A DNA stretch of 5,912 nt from Alphaproteobacteria bacterium (GTDB taxonomy: Bacteria > Pseudomonadota > Alphaproteobacteria > Rickettsiales > UBA3002): positions 1-5,912 of the forward strand of contig JAKFUW010000114.1 in NCBI GenBank assembly GCA_021732545.1, written 5' to 3'. Below the pieces are notes generated by a model. It ran no database searches. It saw nothing but the letters and a program-made list of their open reading frames with translations, and was not told the DNA's origin. How positions within the stretch are numbered: position 1 is the stretch's first letter; every line of letters begins with the position of its first letter. A program made the translations under genes and the position numbers. Of this stretch, positions 1 to 4,198 are shown piece by piece.

Positions 1-2
1 CT

Positions 3-140
3 GCAGCCCACGCCCCAGCTGCCACGGAGCTTGTCGTTGCCGCTCACCCTTATGAATGCCCGTGCGTGATAACACTTCCCATTTGTGGCGGACATGCACC
101 ATTTTTAGATTGGATTACTCAGCAAACTATTGCCCTTTAG
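3..140 (+). CDS. cutA: CutA-like divalent-cation tolerance protein, C-terminal part (5' end outside window)
   Basis: Frame 3 is open from the left edge to a TAG at 138-140 and gives 45 residues with no start codon in view, so the gene begins upstream of the window. The decisive stretch is HPYECPCVITLPICGG, followed by a FLDWI segment. It matches the end of CutA proteins, where HPYE(V/C)P leads into a beta strand, a short turn and a terminal YLxWI helix. CutA is a small (about 105-115 residue) trimeric, mostly cytosolic protein linked to copper and divalent-cation tolerance; its biochemical role is poorly settled. What is seen is the motif and the natural stop; the family name is from recall. 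It shares its strand with the tRNA 71 bp downstream. Confidence is good for the family, and the gene looks intact at its 3' end. Confidence 0.75.
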   Translation, partial: AAHAPAATELVVAAHPYECPCVITLPICGGHAPFLDWITQQTIAL

Positions 141-146
141 TGGCTG

Positions 147-176
147 TTGACATCCGCCCCCGCCCATGCCATACAA
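147..176 (+). promoter_or_regulatory. Probable promoter of the tRNA-Gln gene
   Basis: A perfect -35 hexamer TTGACA lies at 147-152. After a 17 bp spacer comes CATACA at 170-175, a weak -10 (ATA at its centre). Transcription would start near 183, about 30 bp before the mature tRNA 5' end, a normal leader length. It begins 7 bp after the cutA stop, so the tRNA need not rely on read-through from cutA. The -10 is poor, hence moderate confidence. Confidence 0.45.
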
Positions 177-201
177 ACGTCCTCTTTTTAAGAGTCCTAT
201 T

Positions 202-426
202 CTATCCATGTTGGGGCGTAGCCAAGCGGTAAGGCAGTGGTTTTTGGTACCGCCATCCCAGGTTCGAATCCTGGCGCCCCAGCCAATCTTCAGTTTTGTC
301 CGAGTCAAGGAACAAATCAAACGGCTTTCGCAAGGCATACTGCGCTTTTCCATCTACTAATTCCAAGTTCCAATAAACCAGTTTCAGGATTTTGCGCTTC
401 TGCTCAATATCGGCTGATTGAAACAG
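202..426 (-). pseudogene. C-terminal remnant of a recombinase (probably serine recombinase), reading through the tRNA
   Basis: Immediately downstream of the TAG that ends the BRO-N gene, and in the same minus frame, 74 more codons are open until TAG at 202-204. They start LFQSADIEQKRKILKLV and continue to ALRKPFDLFLDS. This resembles the extreme C-terminus of large serine recombinases of mobile elements, where a KR-rich helix is followed by a strand and a KPFDLF tail. There is no start codon of its own and no catalytic domain. The last ~25 codons (WLGRQDSNLGWRYQK... to ATPQHG) are simply the antisense of the tRNA-Gln gene, showing that the original recombinase gene ended across the tRNA. It is certainly non-functional as it stands. 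The family call is from recall of the KPFDLF tail; a chance ORF is less likely because the recognisable part lies outside the tRNA. Confidence 0.6.
212..285 (+). tRNA. tRNA-Gln (anticodon TTG), with encoded CCA
   Basis: A full cloverleaf can be drawn. The acceptor stem TGGGGCG (212-218) pairs perfectly with CGCCCCA (275-281), followed by discriminator G282 and encoded CCA 283-285. The D arm is GCC/GGC (221-223, 233-235) around AAGCGGTAA. The anticodon stem GTGGT/ACCGC (237-241, 249-253) includes one T-G pair, and its loop TTTTGGT places anticodon TTG at 244-246. The T arm is CCAGG/CCTGG (258-262, 270-274) with loop TTCGAAT. The leading T-A first pair and overall layout match bacterial glutamine tRNAs, and UUG reads CAA and CAG codons. 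Its 3' end directly abuts remnants of a mobile element on the opposite strand, so it is a likely integration site. Confidence 0.97.
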
Positions 427-774
427 CTAACCCACCTTGGCCAGCCAGCGTTTGAAGGGTTCCGCCTTAGGCGATGGAATGGACTGAATAATGCGGAATA
501 AGGTTTCGGCATTGGCGCAATCTGTTTCCCTAGATTTGCCGTCATCTGCAATTAATTTCAACTGTACGATTTTTTCGTACAGTTCATCAAAACCTTCATC
601 TTGCTCTATTTTTCGCTTTAAGTCTGACCAATAACGGCGTGGGTTAGCGCTATCGGATAGCACACCCACCACATCAATGATGGAAAACCACCACTCATTT
701 TTGTGTAACTTGCGCCGAATATGCTTGTGCTGAAAAACTACCAGCGTGTTTTCATGGGAAGTGGGATCATTCAT
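427..774 (-). CDS. BRO-N / phage antirepressor-type protein, truncated after the N-terminal domain
   Basis: The 115-residue product starts MNDPTSHENTLVVFQ and contains WWFSIIDVVGVLSDS, NPRRYWSDLKRKI, LYEKIVQLKL and IQSIPSPKAEPFKRWLAKVG. This series is characteristic of the BRO-N domain found in phage antirepressors and in mobile-element proteins usually about 250-290 residues long. BRO-N domains are associated with DNA binding, so a regulatory role in the parent element is likely. The homology stops at LAKVG, where the family normally continues, and a TAG follows at once, so the C-terminal half has been lost. I place the start at 774 rather than the upstream in-frame ATG at 804: its ATG overlaps the TGA of the preceding replication gene (ATGA) and has AAGGAG 7 bp upstream. 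A stable BRO-N-only product is possible. Confidence 0.7.
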   Translation of the reverse strand: MNDPTSHENTLVVFQHKHIRRKLHKNEWWFSIIDVVGVLSDSANPRRYWSDLKRKIEQDEGFDELYEKIVQLKLIADDGKSRETDCANAETLFRIIQSIPSPKAEPFKRWLAKVG

Positions 775-1496
775 GACATTGCTCCTTGGGTTATGTTGTA
801 CCATTCTTTCAAACGAAGGGGATGAAAATCTTCTAGTTGCTGCTTCACCTGCCTAATAGCAGTCCAGCGGGGTGTTGCAGTGGGCTGATATGTTTTACAT
901 TCATCAATCAGTCGTTTGATTGTTTTGGGGTTTAATGTATCGAACAAAACAGATACGCCTTTTTCACCCACTTGCTGCAATAGCTGCACGGTTCCTATGA
1001 TGCTGGTGACTTTAGCGGCTTTCATCTTTGGATTAGCCGCCATCAGGCTTTCCGCAAATTGGTCAGGCGAACGTAGGTCAATTTCTAACAAACTGGCCAT
1101 ACCATGCTGTTGCATCAATTCAGCCCAGAAATGCCCCAGAATTTTGGCAGCAATACGTCTGCCAAACAATGCCCAAAAATAAACATCTTCAGATTCATCC
1201 AGCGCCTTCAAAATACTTTTAATCTTTCGGCGGTTATTCAGGCGTACTTCCAACCGCAATACCTGCACCTGCTGTTGGCGTAAATCATCAAATAGGCCAA
1301 GCTGCGCATCATAATCTTCTTCCAGCGCCCGCTTTGAGCTGGTTCGTGCCTGATTTAAGTCCTGTACCTTGTCATAGACACAGATTTCATAGCTATTGGC
1401 GTGCCACTTCAACACATAGCCATTATTGCGATAGTCTTTGCTGTTTACATCCAACCGCTTCCACACATTCAGCTTGGCCAGTTCATTGATGACCAT
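771..1496 (-). CDS. Putative plasmid/phage replication initiator (II/X-like), probably missing its N-terminus
   Basis: The ATG-initiated ORF gives 241 residues. Two segments recall rolling-circle initiators of the filamentous-phage II/X type: a strand NSYEICVYDKVQDL and, about 45 residues later, QVLRLEVRLNNRRKIKSIL. The remaining ~140 residues are helical and unassigned. No HUH (His-U-His) metal motif is visible, which fits loss of the N-terminal part. The frame stays open upstream of the ATG to about 1567 and reads SIHYSKNIILTDN just before it; that looks like protein of the same family joined to the hsdM fragment. No Shine-Dalgarno precedes the ATG at 1496. The stop overlaps the start of the BRO-N gene by four bases (ATGA), so both came from one operon. 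The family call is tentative; alternatives are a mobile-element protein of unknown role. Confidence 0.5.
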   Translation of the reverse strand: MVINELAKLNVWKRLDVNSKDYRNNGYVLKWHANSYEICVYDKVQDLNQARTSSKRALEEDYDAQLGLFDDLRQQQVQVLRLEVRLNNRRKIKSILKALDESEDVYFWALFGRRIAAKILGHFWAELMQQHGMASLLEIDLRSPDQFAESLMAANPKMKAAKVTSIIGTVQLLQQVGEKGVSVLFDTLNPKTIKRLIDECKTYQPTATPRWTAIRQVKQQLEDFHPLRLKEWYNITQGAMS

Positions 1497-1516
1497 GCTG
1501 CATCGGGTGTTGTCTG

Positions 1517-1954
1517 TTAGAATGATATTTTTGGAATAATGAATAGATGAAACCAGTGATTGCCCAAGCGTATCAGGCTGTCTGGAAGGCGGTCTTTATT
1601 CGTCCAAGGTGCATCACCGAAAATACCATACAGGTGAGGATTGGCTTTTTCGATACAGCGAAACGCGCCCTGAAGCGCCTTGCCAACATCCTTTGTCTCA
1701 GCGAGCACATCACTCCATCTGCAGCCGTTTGAAATTTGTATGCGGTGCTGTTCTGGTGCGGCAGCAAGCTCCTCGTCACCATATAGCTCCATCGCTTCCT
1801 GATATTCCTCATCATAGACATCGTTAATCCGCTTGAAAAATAGAACAGGAAATATGTAGGTTTTGTAATCGGACGCATCGATAGGCCCCGTGATGATGTG
1901 CGCAGCCATCCACAGTTGGTGTTCTAATTCTTTCAGTGTAAGCCTTCCATTCAT
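1517..1954 (-). pseudogene. hsdM: Type I restriction-modification methyltransferase subunit (HsdM), N-terminal fragment
   Basis: The ORF opens MNGRLTLKELEHQLWMAA and carries PIDASDYKTYIFPVLFFKRI, DVYDEEYQEA, LYGIFGDAPWTNKDRLPDS. These are hallmarks of the helical HsdM N-terminal domain of type I systems. Full HsdM proteins are about 500 residues and follow this domain with the SAM-dependent N6-adenine methyltransferase fold. Here recognisable sequence ends after residue 129 (SLIR, near position 1568). It is followed by 16 unrelated codons (LGNHWFHLF...) and TAA at 1517-1519, so the SAM-binding and NPPY-type catalytic motifs are absent and the enzyme cannot methylate. No hsdS or hsdR is present. 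The ATG at 1954 is the natural family start, though no good ribosome binding site precedes it. The sequence up to the break shows no frameshift, suggesting a relatively recent deletion. Confidence 0.85.
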
Positions 1955-2001
1955 GGCCTATTTATGACACACAGGTCAATTAAAGGTACAGATATTTTCG
2001 G

Positions 2002-2017
2002 CGCTTAGTTTTAAGCG
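2002..2017. repeat. Short hairpin CGCTTA-GTTT-TAAGCG
   Basis: A perfect 6 bp stem with a four-base loop (2008-2011). It overlaps alternative pairings: AGTTT 2007-2011 with AAACT 2022-2026, and AAGCG 2013-2017 with CGCTT 2027-2031. No T-run follows on either strand, so it is not a classic intrinsic terminator. A related CGCTT-TT-AAGCG occurs about 120 bp to the right. The function is unknown. Confidence 0.4.
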
Positions 2018-2088
2018 TTCGAAACTCGCTTTCCATAATGTATTTTATCTTTCAGTTGCTAAAATCTAGACACACCAATTCCGTCCAT

Positions 2089-2101
2089 ATTGCTGAGCAA
2101 T
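2089..2101. repeat. 13 bp palindrome ATTGCTGAGCAAT
   Basis: Perfect dyad symmetry about the central G at 2095. Size and symmetry are those of a dimeric regulator operator, but no promoter with the right spacing was found next to it on either strand. It stands about 135 bp upstream of the hsdM start and 300 bp upstream of the efflux promoter. Chance occurrence cannot be excluded. Confidence 0.3.
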
Positions 2102-2173
2102 CTGCTCATTCATCGATAATGCTATCCGCTACGCTTTTAAGCGCACAATCTCTCAACCCCAAACTCTAAGCCG

Positions 2174-2300
2174 CTTTTTCGTAGTGTCCTGGAATGCCTC
2201 AGTCGGGACTAAGTTCGAACTTTATCTCAGTGTGTCCTAATCCCAAGCTGCTAAAGAAGGATGGCATCGCAACACTTCCAATCAGGACACTACGAACTTT
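2174..2300. repeat. 14 bp terminal-type inverted repeat with CTTT flanks (MITE-like, ~119 bp)
   Basis: TTCGTAGTGTCCTG at 2178-2191 is matched perfectly by its reverse complement at 2283-2296. Both arms are bordered outside by CTTT (2174-2177 and 2297-2300), which could be a 4 bp target duplication. The ~91 bp interior encodes nothing. This is the geometry of a miniature inverted-repeat element or of two solo ends of an insertion sequence. I do not recognise the family. The right arm overlaps the start of the second direct repeat, which complicates the picture, and a 4 bp T-rich flank match could be chance. Confidence 0.45.
2216..2255 (+). repeat. Direct repeat copy 1 (~40 bp)
   Basis: Begins CGAACTTTATCTCAGTGTG and ends AGCTGCTAAA. 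It differs from copy 2 at 2293-2333 by one T indel and two substitutions (CCTAATCCC against CCCAATCCT). Its first bases form half of the palindrome AAGTTCGAACTT at 2211-2222. The centre holds a GTGTCC motif that also appears in the inverted-repeat arms. Confidence 0.85.
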
Positions 2301-2333
2301 TATCTCAGTGTGTCCCAATCCTAAGCTGCTAAA
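2293..2333 (+). repeat. Direct repeat copy 2 (~41 bp)
   Basis: Second copy of the CGAACTTT(T)ATCTCAGTGTG...AGCTGCTAAA repeat, offset 77 bp from copy 1 and ending about 67 bp before the -35 of the efflux promoter. Similarity extends weakly to the left (GGGAC/AGGAC), hinting at a ~78 bp unit present once fully and once partly. It may be a duplicated regulator site or mobile-element debris. Confidence 0.85.
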
Positions 2334-2399
2334 CAGAGAGTCTTCTCGTCGCACAATTTGTGATTTTGGATTCTGCACTGAGGCCTGCCTTTTTACCGA

Positions 2400-2428
2400 T
2401 TGAAAAGCCCTGCTCTTTCCTCTATGAT
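2400..2428 (+). promoter_or_regulatory. Sigma-70-type promoter of the metal-efflux operon
   Basis: TTGAAA at 2400-2405 (5 of 6 against TTGACA), exactly 17 bp, then TATGAT at 2423-2428 (5 of 6 against TATAAT). This is the best promoter match in the window and it points into the metal operon. The usual 7 bp discriminator puts +1 at about 2435-2436, coinciding with an ATG at 2436. If real, it rules out the TTG (2400) and ATG (2424, 2427) codons as starts on this transcript. No MerR-type 19 bp spacer is seen, so regulation, if any, would be by another kind of factor, perhaps through the repeats upstream. Confidence 0.55.
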
Positions 2429-2435
2429 GCGCTGC

Positions 2436-2750
2436 ATGCCAAAGTTGTTGTGTTATGTATTGATGGTGTTTGCGTTGCTAGCTAGTCCTGTGCTGGCGAA
2501 TATGCAGCCTGCATGTATTGAGACCGCCTGTCATGAGGATTCGCAGTCATCAAAGCAAAAGCCATCCCAATCAGAACACACCAAAGCAGTTCATCATTGC
2601 TGTTGCCATGTCAGCGCAGCGGATCGGAAACTGGAATCTCCCTACACGGTTTCGGTTGCGTCTAGCAAAACCACGATGCTTTCAATCAACAGCAATCAAG
2701 CAGGCTTATATCAACCCGGCCTGTTGCTCGAACCACCCTCCCACGCTTAA
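2436..2750 (+). CDS. Small secreted Cys/His-rich protein leading the metal-efflux operon
   Basis: The product from this start has 104 residues. It opens with a clean Sec signal peptide (MPK, then a hydrophobic run LLCYVLMVFALLASP, cleavage after VLA). The mature part is short and polar with two Cys near its N-terminus (ACIETACHED), a striking HHCCCH cluster about 32 residues after the cleavage site, and the tail LLEPPSHA. Small periplasmic proteins with Cys/His clusters often precede czcC/cusC-type genes (CzcI-like position), so metal binding or sensing in the periplasm is a reasonable inference; I cannot name a family. In-frame starts exist at TTG 2400 (116 aa) and ATG 2424/2427. None has a Shine-Dalgarno, and I prefer 2436 because the promoter's -10 covers 2424. 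The gap to czcC is 101 bp. Confidence 0.65.
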   Translation: MPKLLCYVLMVFALLASPVLANMQPACIETACHEDSQSSKQKPSQSEHTKAVHHCCCHVSAADRKLESPYTVSVASSKTTMLSINSNQAGLYQPGLLLEPPSHA

Positions 2751-2759
2751 TCCATAAAG

Positions 2760-2797
2760 CAGGCTTGCGCCTGAAAGAGTGCCTATGCAGGTGCTCT
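2760..2797. promoter_or_regulatory. Two adjacent hairpins between the small gene and czcC
   Basis: CAGGC-TTGC-GCCTG (2760-2773) is a perfect 5 bp stem. It is followed by AGAGTGCC-TATGCA-GGTGCTCT (2776-2797), an 8 bp stem with two G-U wobbles. No U-tract follows immediately; the nearest T-rich stretch is CTTTTGTGTTTT about 13 bp later. They could attenuate transcription, stabilise the downstream mRNA, or set the ratio of the small protein to the pump. A complete intrinsic terminator is not supported. Confidence 0.35.
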
Positions 2798-2851
2798 AAC
2801 GCCGCATGTCCTTTTGTGTTTTACCCAAGGAACTAAGTGTGAGAACTCCCG

Positions 2852-4198
2852 ATGCCAAATCCATATAAGCTCCGCCCCTCAAAATTTATACTTTGGCTGC
2901 TCTGCGCCACCATGCTAACGAGTGTGCCTGCATACGCTGAGCCAGAAAAACAAACAGATACACCGTCACCCGCTGCTGTGGCTGCACCTGTGAAAGCCAC
3001 TGGCTTTACGCTGGATGATGCGATTGCCAAGGCACTCATACAGTCTCCCCGCTTGAAAGCATTTAGCAGTGGTGTTGCGGCTGCAAAGGGGGAACAGCGG
3101 CAAGCTGGGGCATGGGCGAATCCTGAAGTGGGCGTGGAAGCGGAAAATGTCGCGGGTCAAGGAGTATATAAAGGATTCGACTCAGCGGAAGTGACCTACG
3201 GAGTCACGCAAGAGTTCTCCATCGGCGGGAAGATTTCAGCGCAAGAGACTATCGCAGGCTTTGGGCTTGAAATTGCCTCACTTGAGAGCCAAGCCGCCAC
3301 GCTCGATGTTATCCGCGATGTGACCACGGCCTATGCGGAAGCAGTCGCGGCAGAAGAAAATGTGCGCCTTGCGACCGAGCAAAAAGAATTGGCAGAGGAT
3401 GTGCTACAATCGGTTAGCGTTCGCGTGGGCGCTGCTGCTGCGCCTCTCATGCAAAAAAGCCGTGCCGAGGTGGAACGCTCCACCGCGACTATTGCGCTCG
3501 ATAAGGCCAACCGTGAGCGTACCATCACTTACAAAAACCTTGCCGCTCTGATGGGTGAACCCATGCCTGTATTCACGCTCGATCACTCTGCTTTTTATGC
3601 TGTTACCAAGCTGGATTCTGTTGCACTGGATGAAAAACTCAAAGCCAATCCTGATATCGTGAGGCTGAATGCGTCCTTGGAGCAATCCAAGGGAAAGCTT
3701 GATTTAGAAAAAGCCAACGCCATTCCCGACCCACGTTTGAATGTGGGTGTACGCGATTTCCAGGGTAGTGGCGATCAGGCATTTGTGGTGGGTGTATCGT
3801 TGCCCATCCCCATATTCAACGCTAACCGTGGCAATATTGATAAAGCCCGCAGCGAAGTAAGCCGCGCCGAGCAGGATAATCAGCAAGCCACACTGAACAA
3901 CAGCGCCGAACTCACGCAAGCGCGTGAGCAAATGGAGAGTGCCTATCTGCAAGCGCAAACCCTGAAGACGGAAATCTTGCCTTCTGCCGACAAAGCCTTC
4001 CTCTTGGCGCGCGAAGGCTATGGCTTGGGGCGTTTCCCCTACCTTGAAGTGTTAGACGCTCAGCGCAGCTTGTTCGGGGTAAAGCAGCAGCAGATCGCTG
4101 CTCTCAAAGAATACCACACGGCACGTGCAACGCTGGAACGCCTAACAGCAACACATCTTACCAAGATACACAAAACAGGAGAGCCACATGCTGAATAA
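2852..4198 (+). CDS. czcC: Outer-membrane factor of heavy-metal RND efflux (CzcC/TolC family)
   Basis: 448 residues, typical for CzcC/CusC-type outer-membrane channels. A signal peptide covers residues 1-29 (hydrophobic FILWLLCATML, cleavage AYA/EP). No lipobox Cys is evident. The mature protein shows the internally duplicated OEP architecture. The first half starts with FTLDDAIAKALIQSP and includes AGAWANPEVGVEAEN and TQEFSIGGKI. The second half has NPDIVRLNAS, AIPDPRLNVGVRDFQG, GVSLPIPIFNANRGNI and GRFPYLEVLDAQRSLF. Long Ala/Gln/Glu-rich helices between them form the periplasmic barrel of the trimer. Its role is to conduct metal ions from the pump across the outer membrane. ATG 2852 is the first start after an in-frame TGA at 2840; only a weak GAG lies upstream. 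Its 3' end overlaps czcB by 11 bp. The symbol reflects the family; the metal is unproven. Confidence 0.88.
   Translation: MPNPYKLRPSKFILWLLCATMLTSVPAYAEPEKQTDTPSPAAVAAPVKATGFTLDDAIAKALIQSPRLKAFSSGVAAAKGEQRQAGAWANPEVGVEAENVAGQGVYKGFDSAEVTYGVTQEFSIGGKISAQETIAGFGLEIASLESQAATLDVIRDVTTAYAEAVAAEENVRLATEQKELAEDVLQSVSVRVGAAAAPLMQKSRAEVERSTATIALDKANRERTITYKNLAALMGEPMPVFTLDHSAFYAVTKLDSVALDEKLKANPDIVRLNASLEQSKGKLDLEKANAIPDPRLNVGVRDFQGSGDQAFVVGVSLPIPIFNANRGNIDKARSEVSRAEQDNQQATLNNSAELTQAREQMESAYLQAQTLKTEILPSADKAFLLAREGYGLGRFPYLEVLDAQRSLFGVKQQQIAALKEYHTARATLERLTATHLTKIHKTGEPHAE
4177..4183 (+). promoter_or_regulatory. Ribosome binding site of czcB inside the end of czcC
   Basis: AGGAGAG precedes the ATG at 4188 with 6 bp between AGGAG and the start. 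It lies within the last codons of czcC, so the two genes are probably translationally coupled. It fixes the czcB start. Confidence 0.75.

Larger units (their letters stand above)
1955..2399. other. Gene-free spacer between the mobile-element remnant and the metal operon
   Basis: About 445 bp with no supported gene. Short open frames here only reflect the repeats; for example a plus-frame ORF at 2194-2403 encodes the same ISVCPNPKLL peptide twice. It contains a CGCTTA-GTTT-TAAGCG hairpin (2002-2017) and overlapping dyads, a 13 bp palindrome ATTGCTGAGCAAT (2089-2101), an AAGTTCGAACTT palindrome (2211-2222), and the direct and inverted repeats listed separately. It separates two divergently oriented gene blocks, so it probably marks the right edge of the surviving mobile remnant and may hold control sites for the efflux operon. 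Confidence 0.6.

Noticed and set aside
105..353. Minus-strand 82-codon ORF containing a GARIRTWDGG stretch
   Set aside because: It is the antisense of the tRNA-Gln gene in a frame different from the recombinase tail; this kind of peptide is a common false gene call over tRNAs.
2013..2026. Second copy of the tRNA 3' end (far attachment site) at GTTCGAAACT
   Set aside because: Only the GTTCGAA core matches; the surrounding bases do not continue the T arm or acceptor sequence.
1981..2040. Intrinsic terminator at the 2002-2031 hairpins
   Set aside because: Stems are short and no T-run follows on either strand.
2171..2333. CRISPR array
   Set aside because: Only two imperfect copies of ~40 bp, with a longer spacer-like interval of ~37 bp that itself carries part of an inverted repeat, and no cas genes in the window.
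2194..2403. Plus-strand 69-codon ORF with a repeated ISVCPNPKLL peptide
   Set aside because: The peptide repeat is just the DNA direct repeat read twice; no ribosome binding site and no protein-like composition.
2400..2435. TTG start of the small secreted protein at 2400
   Set aside because: It coincides with the -35 element, has no Shine-Dalgarno, and adds a stretch before an already complete signal peptide.
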